From Hominilimicola fabiformis (GTDB lineage: Bacteria; Bacillota; Clostridia; UBA1381): a stretch of 64,000 nt of DNA. The notes beneath the pieces were generated by a model. It did not search any database. It had not been told where the DNA came from and saw nothing but the letters and a program-made list of their open reading frames with translations. The translations under genes were made by a program, and so were the position numbers. Where the stretch lies: contig NZ_JAJEQM010000013.1 in NCBI RefSeq assembly GCF_020687385.1, forward strand, positions 1-64,000. Direction: 5' to 3'. Shown one piece after another: positions 7,783-16,948 of the stretch. Each line of letters starts with the position of its first letter. The stretch's first letter is position 1.

Positions 7783-9681
7783 CTATACAAATAAATTACC
7801 GATTTGGAATACAAGCGTTGACATTATCCACGCAACAGAAAGCTGATATAATACCGAAAATGCGGTTAATTTTCGTGAGTTGAGTTCACTGCGGAGTGTT
7901 GACACTGCGGCGATACAAGGCACATAAAGCAGTACAAACGTTAAAAACGAATATGCCGACAGGGGAGTGAATGAAGTCGTAAGGCACGATACAAGGTCGG
8001 CGGTGTTGTATGCTCCGTATAGGATTGACATAGTTGACACGACTGCCTCTTTTGCGGCAAAACCTGAAATAAGGCTTACCGCAACTTTCCAATTACCGAA
8101 TCCGCAAGGTTTAAATATCGGTGCGATAAGTTTTCCTAAAGTGCCGATAATGCTGTATTCGCTGTCAGCGGTTAAATGCAAATGAAAATCAAGATTTTCC
8201 AAAAGCCAGATGATTATACTTGCAAGCAAAATTACAGTACCTACTCTTGTAAGGAAGTCCTTGACTTTATCCCACATATGATTAAATGTCGATTTGAAAG
8301 TCGGCATTCGGTAGGGTGGAAGTTCAAGTACAAAAGGCGGTTCATCGCCTTTGAATACCGTATTTGACAAAATCAATCCCGAAATTACCCCTAAAGCTAT
8401 CCCTAAAATGTATAAACTGAATGTGACGATACCTGCATTATTCGGAAACAGTGCCGCTGTAAATACCGCATAAACCGGCATTTTTGCACCGCACGACATA
8501 AACGGTATCAACAGCATTGTCAGTTTTCTGTCACGTTCGTTGTCAAGCGTTCTGACTGCCATTGTCGCAGGAACACTGCACCCAAATCCCATTATCATAG
8601 GTACAAACGACTTGCCCGAAAGACCGATTTTTATAAAAAGTTTGTCCATAATAAAAGCCGTTCGTGCCATATATCCCGAATCTTCAAGAAAGGAAAGGAA
8701 TAAAAATAACAGCATTATCTGCGGAAAAAATGTTATGACACTGCCTATTCCGGATATTATTCCGTCAAGCAAAAGTCCTTTGAAAAATGCACCGACTTCG
8801 GCTGATGTTAAAATATTTTCAAGCATATTTGCAAACTGAACGTTAAACAGGGTGTCGAGCATATCGGACATCATCGAACCAAAAGTTCCGAACGTTATCT
8901 GAAAAACACAAAACATTACAAGTATAAAAATCGGTATCGCAAACAATGGGTGCATAGCGATTGAATCTATTTTTTCGGTCAGAAGAAATTGTCTGTTTTG
9001 ACCGATTATTTTTACGCAGTCGGCTGCGACTGATTTTATGAATTTGTAGCGAGCTTGCGCTATATGTGTTTCGGTATCATTTTTTTCTGTAAGTTGTATG
9101 GCGTAAAAACGGCTTATTTTATTTTTTAAGCATAATGCGGAAATTGCCCTTTCAATTTCCGCATTGTATTTAATTTGATTTTGTGTATTACCGCCTAAGT
9201 TACATTCTTTGATGAGTTTTTCAATCCCGATACATTTGCTTGCCGAAATCGGAACAGACGGTATATTAAGACGTTTTGTCAACATATTTGCATTAATTTC
9301 AAAACCGTTTTTCTTAACTGCGTCCGCCATATTCAGTGCGATTACCATAGGCACACCTGTTTCGGCAAGCTGTGTTGTAAGGTAGAGATTGCGTTCGAGG
9401 TTGGTTGCGTCAACTATGTTGAGTATTAAATCGGGCTTTTCATTTATAATGAAGTCGTGCGTTATAATTTCCTCCGCACTGTTCGGTGAAAGGGAATAGA
9501 TACCCGGAAGATCGACTATAAGCATATTTTTGTTGTAACGGCATATGCCTTTTTTGCTTTCAACAGTAACGCCTATGCGGTTGCCGACATCATAATTACT
9601 GCCTGTGAGTTCGTTGAAAAGAGTTGTTTTTCCGCAATTCGGATTGCCGACAAGAGCAACGACTGTTTTTGTATCGGACAT
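7783..9681 (-). CDS. feoB: ferrous iron transport protein B
   Basis: 632 residues, somewhat shorter than E. coli FeoB. The cytoplasmic N-terminal G domain shows G1 GNPNCGKT (about residues 12-19), G3 DLPGIYSL and G4 NMAD. A helical spacer and a polytopic membrane domain follow with the conserved MIMGFGCSVPA and FMSCGAKMPVYA gate motifs. It imports Fe2+ at the inner membrane with FeoA. It starts immediately after the feoA stop, preceded by GGTGGTGA inside feoA. Confidence 0.95.
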   Translation of the reverse strand: MSDTKTVVALVGNPNCGKTTLFNELTGSNYDVGNRIGVTVESKKGICRYNKNMLIVDLPGIYSLSPNSAEEIITHDFIINEKPDLILNIVDATNLERNLYLTTQLAETGVPMVIALNMADAVKKNGFEINANMLTKRLNIPSVPISASKCIGIEKLIKECNLGGNTQNQIKYNAEIERAISALCLKNKISRFYAIQLTEKNDTETHIAQARYKFIKSVAADCVKIIGQNRQFLLTEKIDSIAMHPLFAIPIFILVMFCVFQITFGTFGSMMSDMLDTLFNVQFANMLENILTSAEVGAFFKGLLLDGIISGIGSVITFFPQIMLLFLFLSFLEDSGYMARTAFIMDKLFIKIGLSGKSFVPMIMGFGCSVPATMAVRTLDNERDRKLTMLLIPFMSCGAKMPVYAVFTAALFPNNAGIVTFSLYILGIALGVISGLILSNTVFKGDEPPFVLELPPYRMPTFKSTFNHMWDKVKDFLTRVGTVILLASIIIWLLENLDFHLHLTADSEYSIIGTLGKLIAPIFKPCGFGNWKVAVSLISGFAAKEAVVSTMSILYGAYNTADLVSCLTTSFTPLSAYSFLTFVLLYVPCIAAVSTLRSELNSRKLTAFSVLYQLSVAWIMSTLVFQIGNLFV

Positions 9682-9912
9682 TCATTTCACCACCTTGTGA
9701 ATAAAAATTTTTTCGGCGTCCTTTTTTCGTATACCTATGTTACAGTTGAGTACACGAAATTCGACAGGATCGCCGAGCGGTGCTAATCTAAGCATTTTTA
9801 CGGTTGCACCGGGCGTCATTCCCATATCGGAAAGACGGCGTTTAATTGAACCGCTTAACCGTATTGCGGATATAACGCCGGATTCGTTTTTCTTTAAATT
9901 GCTTAAATTCAT
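9682..9912 (-). CDS. feoA: ferrous iron transport protein A
   Basis: 76 residues with a single SH3-like FeoA domain (MGMTPGATVKMLRLAPLGDPVEF). It is a small cytoplasmic partner of FeoB. AAAGGA overlaps the end of the upstream ATPase gene, 3 bp separate the two genes, and feoA abuts feoB, so the three are surely cotranscribed. Confidence 0.93.
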   Translation of the reverse strand: MNLSNLKKNESGVISAIRLSGSIKRRLSDMGMTPGATVKMLRLAPLGDPVEFRVLNCNIGIRKKDAEKIFIHKVVK

Positions 9913-9915
9913 ATA

Positions 9916-12492
9916 TCAGTCCTTTCGCCATACAAACGAGCTGACAAACTTTTGAAGCTCAACGATTATAAGAGGCATAACGGACAGTACCGTTACAACA
10001 ATCCAGCCCATAGCATTGAGCGGAATAACTCCGAAAATATTTGCAAGGTACGGAACGGAAATTACCGACACCTCCAAAATAAGTCCCGAAATCAGTGAAA
10101 GCACAAGGTAAGGATTTTTAAATATACCGGCTTTAAAAACGGAGTGTTCACTTCTCATATTAAATGCGTGTACCAACTGAGAAATACTAAGCACCGCAAA
10201 TGCCATTGTACGACCTGCTGTAATACCGCCGAAGATGTTTGCACCTATGGTGAATGCCAAAAGTGCGAGTGCACCTATCATCAAGCCCTCAAATATGATT
10301 GTCAGCCAAAGTCCGTCGGCAAATAAACCTTTTTTCGGTGAACGCGGCGGTTTATCCATTATATCGCTGTCGGGAGTGTCAAGTCCCAAAGAAATAGCAG
10401 GAAGTGAGTCGGTGACGAGATTTACCCATAAAAGCTGTATAGCGGTAAGCGGTGACGACCAACCGAACATAATACCCGAAAATACGGTCAGAATTTCGCC
10501 TATGTTGCTTGAAAGCAAAAATTGTACCGCTTTTTTGATGTTTGAAAAAATACTTCTGCCCTCACGGACTGCATATATAATGGTAGCAAAATTATCGTCC
10601 GTAAGCACCATATCGGATGCTGATTTTGCAACGTCCGTACCTGTTATACCCATACTGCATCCAATATCGGCGGCGGAAAGTGCAGGCGCGTCATTTACAC
10701 CGTCACCTGTCATTGCGACAATTTCACCGTTGGCTTTAAGCGCTTTTACAATTTTCATTTTATGGCTCGGAGTAACGCGTGCAAATATGTTGTATTGATT
10801 TATTGTGAGTGCAAGTTCGTTGTCCGATATTTTTTCAAGAATATCGCCTGTCATAACCTTTGAATTATCGTCCGCAATTCCGATTTTTTTCGCAACAGAT
10901 AAAGCCGTTTCTGCGTGATCGCCTGTTATCATAATAGGACGAATACCTGCTCTTTTACAAAGTTCTACGGATTGCTTTGCCTCTTTTCGCGGCGGGTCTT
11001 CAATGCCGATAAGACCGATAAATACCATATTGTTTTCGTTGATTGCTGTCTTTGTGTAATCATCACGATAACAAACCGCGATTACACGCAAACCGTCCGA
11101 AGTCATTTTTGAATTTTCGGATATAATTTTTCGCTTGCTCTGTGAAGTAAGCGGAATAGCCTTTTGACCGTTATAAATATCGGTGCATAGCGGAAGTACA
11201 AATTCCAATGCACCCTTTATTATTGTTTTATAACCTTTTATGTCCCTGTGCATTGTAGTCATTCGTTTGCGTGTCGAGTCGAAAGGTATTTCGGCAATAC
11301 GTCTGTATTTTTTGTCAAGTACGGACTTGTCAAAACCGTGTTTTTTTGCGGCGGCGAGTATTGCACTTTCTGTCGGACTTTTGTGTCCCTCATCACAGTC
11401 GCAACACATCGAACAAAGTCGTATCAGCTTTTTTTCATCGTACGTATAAAATGAAGTTACAGTCATTTTATTTTGCGTTAAAGTGCCTGTTTTGTCGGAG
11501 CATATTACGGACGCACTGCCGAGCGTTTCGACAGACGGAAGGTTTCGTACTATTGCGTTATGTTTTGACATACGCATTACGCCGATTGCAAGCATAATCG
11601 TAACTATTGCCGGAAGTCCCTCAGGTATTGCGGCAACCGCCAAAGAAACGGCTGTCATAAACATATCAAACGGCGGAAGATGACGGAACAGGCCGACAAT
11701 AAAAATAACAAGGCATACGAAAAGTGCGGCAATACCGAGTGTTTTGCCTGTATCGGCAAGCTTTAGCTGAAGCGGTGTCTGCGGTGTTTCATCATCAAGG
11801 AGCATATTCGCAATGTGTCCGACTTCCGTATTCATTCCCGTGCCTGTAACTATCGCGGTGGCTTTTCCGCCTGTTACGGAGGTGGAAGAAAGGATTATAT
11901 TTTTTCTGTCCCCAAGTGCCGTGAATTCTTCAAGTACAACCGATGCGTCTTTTTCGGCGTTTACAGATTCACCGGTAAGAGAGGATTCGTCTGTTGTGAG
12001 GTTGTTAGATGTGACAAGACGGCAGTCTGCGGCAACAAGATCGCCTGCCGATATTATAAGTATATCACCGGGAACAACGTTCGCGGCAGGAATATTAAGC
12101 TCATTGCCGTTTCTGAGTACACAGGCATGGGGTGATGATAGTTTCTTTAAAGCCTCAAGACTTTTTTCGGCACGTTTTTCTTGAATAACTCCGAGCAATG
12201 CGTTTAATATGACGATTGCAAGAATTATTACAGGTTCTGTTATATCCGCGTCACCTTGCATAATTGACGTTATAAATGATACCGCAGCGGCGGAAAGAAG
12301 TATAATTATCATAAAATCATTAAATTGTTCAAGGAATTTTATAAATATGTTCTTTTTCTTTTTTTCGATAAGTTCGTTTTTGCCGTAATGGTGAAGTCGT
12401 TTCTTTACCTCGTCATGTGTAAGTCCTGTTTTTATATCCGTACCGAGCAATTCGGCGGTTTGCTGTACGGTTTTATTATGGTATGTCTGCAT
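9916..12492 (-). CDS. P-type Ca2+-transporting ATPase (P2A-like)
   Basis: 858 residues. N-terminal cation-ATPase domain, TGES actuator loop (173-176), IPEGLP in M4 (Glu about 291), the DKTGTLT phosphorylation site (Asp 333), TGDGVNDAPAL hinge, and M5/M6 motifs SNIGE and NLVTDSLPA that match the SERCA calcium-site residues. It should export Ca2+ (possibly Mn2+) from the cytoplasm. GAGGAGG lies 7 nt before the ATG. It heads an operon with feoA-feoB, an unusual pairing suggesting divalent-cation homeostasis; transport of another metal cannot be excluded. Confidence 0.9.
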   Translation of the reverse strand: MQTYHNKTVQQTAELLGTDIKTGLTHDEVKKRLHHYGKNELIEKKKKNIFIKFLEQFNDFMIIILLSAAAVSFITSIMQGDADITEPVIILAIVILNALLGVIQEKRAEKSLEALKKLSSPHACVLRNGNELNIPAANVVPGDILIISAGDLVAADCRLVTSNNLTTDESSLTGESVNAEKDASVVLEEFTALGDRKNIILSSTSVTGGKATAIVTGTGMNTEVGHIANMLLDDETPQTPLQLKLADTGKTLGIAALFVCLVIFIVGLFRHLPPFDMFMTAVSLAVAAIPEGLPAIVTIMLAIGVMRMSKHNAIVRNLPSVETLGSASVICSDKTGTLTQNKMTVTSFYTYDEKKLIRLCSMCCDCDEGHKSPTESAILAAAKKHGFDKSVLDKKYRRIAEIPFDSTRKRMTTMHRDIKGYKTIIKGALEFVLPLCTDIYNGQKAIPLTSQSKRKIISENSKMTSDGLRVIAVCYRDDYTKTAINENNMVFIGLIGIEDPPRKEAKQSVELCKRAGIRPIMITGDHAETALSVAKKIGIADDNSKVMTGDILEKISDNELALTINQYNIFARVTPSHKMKIVKALKANGEIVAMTGDGVNDAPALSAADIGCSMGITGTDVAKSASDMVLTDDNFATIIYAVREGRSIFSNIKKAVQFLLSSNIGEILTVFSGIMFGWSSPLTAIQLLWVNLVTDSLPAISLGLDTPDSDIMDKPPRSPKKGLFADGLWLTIIFEGLMIGALALLAFTIGANIFGGITAGRTMAFAVLSISQLVHAFNMRSEHSVFKAGIFKNPYLVLSLISGLILEVSVISVPYLANIFGVIPLNAMGWIVVTVLSVMPLIIVELQKFVSSFVWRKD

Positions 12493-12581
12493 TTTTATAC
12501 CTCCTCTGTTTTATACGATATAACTATTCCGTATTGCCTGTATTTATAACCAACTTGTCTTTAAATTGTAATCAAAATGTT

Positions 12582-12634
12582 TTAGTGTCCCCTCCGAAAA
12601 TGTGTTATAATGTAAGAAAAGGAGGGACACTAAA
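12582..12634. repeat. REP-like inverted repeat around the RAYT-like gene start
   Basis: TTTAGTGTCCCCTCC (12582-12595 region) pairs with GGAGGGACACTAAA (12621-12634) with one bulged C. The loop holds a TATAAT box (12606-12611) and the right arm holds the GGAGG ribosome site and reaches the start codon. The motif TTAGTGTCCCCTC recurs exactly in the atp-operon terminator at 27415-27427. Confidence 0.7.
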
Positions 12635-13149
12635 TGGCAAGAAAGGCAAGAGAGATAAGTAAAAGCGGTAATTATTATATTACGCTGAAAGGCAATGAAC
12701 TTTTTGTAACAGACGAGGATAAAAAAATGTTTGTTGAAATTCTTGAAAAGAATTTCGCAACGGGTATTGTACATGGCTATTATCTTACAAAGTCGGAAAT
12801 TCGTCTTGTTGTAAAAGAGGGTGAAAAGGGAATTTCAATGACAATGAAACCTGTCACTACAAGCTATGCGAGATATTTCAACAGAACGCACGAAAGAGAG
12901 GGCAAGCTTTTTGCGGACAGATTTAAAAGTGAGCCTCTTGAAACAGACGAAGAAATAGAAGAATGTATCAAAAATTTAGAAAACGATACACCGAAAAAAC
13001 AGGCAAAACCTAAGAGAACAGCACCGAAGAAAAAGGACGTGACAAAGGTTAAAAAGACTGAAATTAAAATCGAGAAAACAGAAGAAACAAAGCCGATCGA
13101 GGAAAAGAAAGAAGAAAAGAAAAATAAACTTCCGTCATGGCTTTTGTGA
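12634..13149 (+). CDS. RAYT (REP-associated transposase)-derived protein, catalytic residues lost
   Basis: 171 residues. Residues 1-105 follow the Y1 transposase family of RAYTs: MARKAREISKSGNYY at the start, YYLTKSEIRLVV where family members have the HUH motif, NRTHEREGKLFADRFKSEP near 83-101. Both HUH histidines are replaced (Glu 55 and Arg 57) and the tyrosine-bearing IHxNP region is missing. A Lys/Glu-rich low-complexity tail (about 118-165) replaces it. Catalysis is therefore unlikely, while nucleic-acid binding is plausible. It may be a domesticated protein that binds the palindrome overlapping its own start. An alternative reading is simple decay with the frame still intact. Confidence 0.7.
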   Translation: MARKAREISKSGNYYITLKGNELFVTDEDKKMFVEILEKNFATGIVHGYYLTKSEIRLVVKEGEKGISMTMKPVTTSYARYFNRTHEREGKLFADRFKSEPLETDEEIEECIKNLENDTPKKQAKPKRTAPKKKDVTKVKKTEIKIEKTEETKPIEEKKEEKKNKLPSWLL

Positions 13150-13214
13150 TGTCATAAACATATGCCGACGCGAATAAGATATATTAAGCAGATATATTTT
13201 AGGAGGTCGGCATT

Positions 13215-13967
13215 TTGAATTTTTATGTTATTAAATTAAAGCATATTATAATAGCATTACTGATTTTTGCGGTTATACCGATAATTTGGTTTACGACTTC
13301 AAGAGCGGTAAGCGTGTTTAACGTAAACGGCAGAGAAATTCCGATTTACAGCGTAGAGAGGTGCGACAATAAAATCGCACTGACATTTGACTGTGCGTGG
13401 AACGATGATGATATTGACTCAATTCTTGATACGTTGGACAAGTATAATTGCAAGGCGACATTTTTCGTTGTGGGTGATTGGGCTGAAAAGTATTCCGAAA
13501 GTTTGAAGAAAATTTATGACAGAGGACATGAAATCGGCAATCATTCATATAATCACGCGGATTATACGAAAATGTCGGCAGAGGCGATTACAGCCGACCT
13601 TGATAAATGTGACGGAATTGTTGAAAGCATAACCGGTGAAAGACCGTACCTTATGCGTGCGCCGTCAGGCGGATATAATAACACTGTCGTGAAAGCGGCG
13701 GAGGATAGCGGAAGAATGTATATTCAGTGGTCGGTTGACGGGATTGATTACGGTGACGCGGAGGCACAGGATATATATGAAAGAAGCGTCAGACGCACGC
13801 AAAACGGCGACATAATTCTTTTGCATAACGGCACAAATAATACGGCGGCAATTCTGCCGAAAATTTTAGAGGCATTGGAGTGCAAATATGAATTTGTAAC
13901 CGTGTCGGAACTTATTTACAAAGATAATTATGTGATAGACAATACAGGCAGACAATTTCAAAAATAA
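13215..13967 (+). CDS. PdaB-like polysaccharide deacetylase
   Basis: 250 residues from a TTG start with AGGAGG 8 nt upstream. An N-terminal membrane anchor (residues about 9-27) is followed by a NodB homology domain: TFDCAW (motif 1), the zinc-binding HSYNHAD (motif 2), RAPSGGYN (motif 3), WSVDGIDY and LLHNG. This arrangement matches PdaB/YlxY-type exported deacetylases, often sporulation associated in Bacillus and Clostridia. The substrate is likely peptidoglycan; chitin or xylan deacetylation is less likely. Standalone gene between the RAYT-like and GH43 genes. Confidence 0.88.
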   Translation: MNFYVIKLKHIIIALLIFAVIPIIWFTTSRAVSVFNVNGREIPIYSVERCDNKIALTFDCAWNDDDIDSILDTLDKYNCKATFFVVGDWAEKYSESLKKIYDRGHEIGNHSYNHADYTKMSAEAITADLDKCDGIVESITGERPYLMRAPSGGYNNTVVKAAEDSGRMYIQWSVDGIDYGDAEAQDIYERSVRRTQNGDIILLHNGTNNTAAILPKILEALECKYEFVTVSELIYKDNYVIDNTGRQFQK

Positions 13968-13970
13968 TTA

Positions 13971-13999
13971 TTTACAAAACCGTTGTAATCTATTATAAT
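13971..13999 (+). promoter_or_regulatory. sigma-A promoter of GH43 gene
   Basis: TTTACA and TATAAT separated by 17 bp, ending 40 bp before the ATG. Confidence 0.8.
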
Positions 14000-14039
14000 A
14001 GATAATATGAAAATACAAAAGCGAAACGGAGAAAATAAT

Positions 14040-14981
14040 ATGGATAAGAAATATGAATATAACAGTCCTTTGGTGTATCAGCGAGCAGATCCGTTTGTGT
14101 ATCTGCATACTGACGGATATTACTATTTCACAGGTACAATGCCACAGTATGACTGTATTGAGATAAGACGTGCAAAGACTCTTAACGGACTTTTGACAGC
14201 TGATTCGGAAGTAGTGTGGAAAAAGCATCCGACAGGTGAAATGGGCTCACATATTTGGGCGCCTGAACTTCATTATATAGACGGTGTGTGGTATATTTAT
14301 TTCACCGCCGGTGACGCAAAAGACGTATGGGAAATCAGACCGTATCTGCTTATGTGCGAGGACGAAAATCCTATGACGGGTAAGTGGATTGAAAAGGGCA
14401 GAATTGATGTGGGAGTGGAAAGTTTTTCACTTGATATGACCACATTTATACATAAGGGTGAACAATATGTACTTTGGGCGCAAAAGACAGAGCCTGCAGA
14501 TGTATCTGACGTGTATATTGCAAAAATGAAAAATCCTTGGACTCTTGCAACAAAGCCGATGATTCTTACAACACCGGAGTATGATTGGGAAGTGCAGGGA
14601 TTTAAAGTAAACGAAGGGCCGGCGGTACTTGTCAGAAACGGTAAAGTTATCGTTACATATTCGGCGTCCGATACAGGTTGGAGATACTGTATGGGAATGC
14701 TTTGGGCTGATGAAAACAGTGATTTGCTTGATATAAAGTCGTGGCATAAGAGCGACAAGCCTGTATTTAAAACGAGCGAGGAGAATAAGCAGTACGGACC
14801 GGGACATAACTGTTTCACGACCGATAACGGTAAAGACGTGCTTATATATCACAGCCGAAACTATAAGGAAATCAAAGGCGATCCGCTTCACGATAACAAC
14901 CGCCACGCAAGAGCGAAAGTGTTTGAATATGATGAAAACGGACTTCCGATATTCGGTGAACCTGTTCCGAAGAACATATAA
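14040..14981 (+). CDS. glycoside hydrolase family 43 protein
   Basis: 313 residues. The start at MDKKYEYNSP is favoured by GGAG 9 nt upstream; an ATG 33 bp earlier sits too close to the promoter. Five-bladed propeller signatures: RADPFVYLHTDGYYYFTG with the catalytic base Asp, HIWAPELHYIDGVWYIYF, and the acid region VNEGPAVLVRNGKVIVTYS. No signal peptide is visible, so it acts in the cytoplasm on imported arabino- or xylo-oligosaccharides. Alpha-L-arabinofuranosidase is the commonest activity for such sequences, beta-xylosidase an alternative. It has its own promoter and terminator. Confidence 0.9.
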   Translation: MDKKYEYNSPLVYQRADPFVYLHTDGYYYFTGTMPQYDCIEIRRAKTLNGLLTADSEVVWKKHPTGEMGSHIWAPELHYIDGVWYIYFTAGDAKDVWEIRPYLLMCEDENPMTGKWIEKGRIDVGVESFSLDMTTFIHKGEQYVLWAQKTEPADVSDVYIAKMKNPWTLATKPMILTTPEYDWEVQGFKVNEGPAVLVRNGKVIVTYSASDTGWRYCMGMLWADENSDLLDIKSWHKSDKPVFKTSEENKQYGPGHNCFTTDNGKDVLIYHSRNYKEIKGDPLHDNNRHARAKVFEYDENGLPIFGEPVPKNI

Positions 14982-15000
14982 ATTTATAACAGCACAAAAA

Positions 15001-15028
15001 AGCAGAGCCTTAATGGCTCTGCTTTTTT
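15001..15028 (+). terminator. terminator of GH43 gene
   Basis: AGCAGAGCC-TTAAT-GGCTCTGCT perfect 9-bp stem followed by a T6 run. Confidence 0.9.
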
Positions 15029-15130
15029 ATGAAGAAAAAAATGAAAAAATTATCGTGAATTGATTTAATAATTATCAATTCTTTAACTGTATTATAATAT
15101 TGAAACCTTAAAATAACCTTAAAAAACAAA

Positions 15131-16771
15131 TTATTTTACCAAGTTTTTTAAAGATTTTTTTACTTCTCTGAATGATTTCGGTTTGCTTTCAAACATTTTT
15201 CTGTTTGTTTTCATAAGTTTATATGATGCGGTGCGTGCGGTTGAAACGATATATTCTTCCGAGAATACTGTATCGTTATCCGATTCGGCAAAATCGCCGG
15301 AAACCGCAAAATTCTTTATACCTGTCGGAATTATTTCAAGTTTTGAATTGACAGGTGATAGATATGATGTACCGTAACGTCTGTGGCAAGGAATTACGTT
15401 TACTACCGTTTCGCGAATATCGTCCCAAACTTCATCAAGGTTAAAGCATGAAACAAGTTCATATAAAATTTCGGCACCGCTGCATTCAGTCATAGTTTTA
15501 CCGCTTCTGTCACCGTCACAATTAGGTCGCATAGCACAGCCCCACAAAACTGTAATATCTTCGCTTTGGTCTTTAAAATAAGTTGACGGTACCGCACAAA
15601 CTGTCATTTTCCAATTTGAATCGTCAAGCACGATAATACCGTTGCGACCCAAGGCACCGCAAGTAACTTTGTCGATAAGCTCAGGCAAAAGTTTGTTTGA
15701 AAGAGTAATTGTAAATTCCTCAGACATATTACCCTCAAATTCATCAAAGAACAAGTCAGGTGACTTGAATGACGGGTGCTTTTCAGCAAGCTTTTCCCAA
15801 AGTTCAAACGGCTTTGAATAAAGTTTCGGAGCAGGTTCGTTGAAACTGCCGAAAGATTCGCAGTCAGCCATTTCATCGGTAGGCATAATACAAATATCGC
15901 CGTCATTAAGATAGAAAGTCTTTCTTGTTGCACCGTCCGTAAAGTGAATTGAGTCGGCATTGTCGTTTTCAAAATCAATATCGGTAACAACCGCATTTTC
16001 TCTTACGTCAACACCGATTTTCTTCAAATGCTCTTTTAGAGGGTTGACAATTTCTTCGTATCTGTCAAAATCATTCGGAATGATACCCGAAAGCATATTA
16101 TCCATATTTGCAATACAGTTTACAAATTCATATGCACTTGATTCTTCGGTAAAACCGTATAATGCGGAAATAAGTTTCCAGAACGGTGAAAGGAAGAAAT
16201 CGCTGTCCATAACGTCAAATATCGACGCAGACTGAATTTGCGAACGTTTTGACTGCATAAGTGCAAGTATTGCGTTTCTGTGTGATTTTGAAATCTTGAT
16301 TTTTGAACTGTCTATAACGTTCTTGTCTTGATCAATCAAAGTCACACTTCGCGGATAAATATTTGCACGATAAATATTAAGTATTTCATCGCATACCGTC
16401 AAATCGGGAATATCCAAAGAATCAACATCGCTGATAAGGTCAAAGAAATTCATACTGTCTTTGATGCTTATAGTTTTTCCGCGATGGCAGATAAAGCCTG
16501 TTTCGTTGTTGCCGCAGTCGCGAGTACCGTTTGTAAATATATGAATATTCTCCGGAGTGAAACCGCAGTCACGCACAAGATAAAGTGCTGACGCAAATGC
16601 AGAAAGTCCTCCGCCTGTGATATATGCCTGCTTTTTCGTAAGAGTTTTTGTGTGTTCTGCAAGCATTGTTTTGTGTTTTTTGTGCTTTGAAATAACAATC
16701 GCAGTAGTGGCGGCAGCCGCTGTTACAGCCGCACCGATTGCAATAAGTTTTGTAAGATCGCTTTTTTTCAT
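15131..16771 (-). CDS. oleate hydratase (MCRA family)-like flavoprotein with N-terminal anchor
   Basis: 546 residues, a little shorter than classical OhyA. A hydrophobic segment at residues 8-27 predicts a membrane anchor, unlike soluble OhyA. After it comes the dinucleotide-binding ITGGGLSAFASALYLVRD and ENIHIF, then GFICHRGKTIS and NFFDLIS regions characteristic of the 67-kDa myosin-cross-reactive antigen family, and HRRYGTSYLSPV with an AVSGDFAE FAD motif near the C-terminus. The family hydrates cis-9 double bonds of fatty acids with FAD as structural cofactor. Sequence is divergent, so activity is uncertain. Transcribed alone, diverging from the membrane-protein gene. Confidence 0.78.
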   Translation of the reverse strand: MKKSDLTKLIAIGAAVTAAAATTAIVISKHKKHKTMLAEHTKTLTKKQAYITGGGLSAFASALYLVRDCGFTPENIHIFTNGTRDCGNNETGFICHRGKTISIKDSMNFFDLISDVDSLDIPDLTVCDEILNIYRANIYPRSVTLIDQDKNVIDSSKIKISKSHRNAILALMQSKRSQIQSASIFDVMDSDFFLSPFWKLISALYGFTEESSAYEFVNCIANMDNMLSGIIPNDFDRYEEIVNPLKEHLKKIGVDVRENAVVTDIDFENDNADSIHFTDGATRKTFYLNDGDICIMPTDEMADCESFGSFNEPAPKLYSKPFELWEKLAEKHPSFKSPDLFFDEFEGNMSEEFTITLSNKLLPELIDKVTCGALGRNGIIVLDDSNWKMTVCAVPSTYFKDQSEDITVLWGCAMRPNCDGDRSGKTMTECSGAEILYELVSCFNLDEVWDDIRETVVNVIPCHRRYGTSYLSPVNSKLEIIPTGIKNFAVSGDFAESDNDTVFSEEYIVSTARTASYKLMKTNRKMFESKPKSFREVKKSLKNLVK

Positions 16772-16814
16772 AATAACACGCTCCTAAAAATCGTTCAATC
16801 AATTCTATTTACTT

Positions 16815-16843
16815 ATTATATCACAAAAAACAAATTTTGTACA
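16815..16843 (-). promoter_or_regulatory. probable promoter of oleate hydratase-like gene
   Basis: Minus-strand TATAAT (16815-16820) with a weak TGTACA -35 (16838-16843) at 17-bp spacing. Confidence 0.5.
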
Positions 16844-16888
16844 GTAAATATTACCCTACAAAAAGTGAACATACTGTAAACATTTTGA

Positions 16889-16917
16889 TTGAAAAAAATG
16901 TCGGATTATGATATAAT
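16889..16917 (+). promoter_or_regulatory. sigma-A promoter of membrane-protein/cyclophilin operon
   Basis: TTGAAA and TATAAT at 17-bp spacing, 31 bp before the ATG at 16949. Confidence 0.75.
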
Positions 16918-16948
16918 AATCTACACTATCGTTAAAGGAGAATATATT

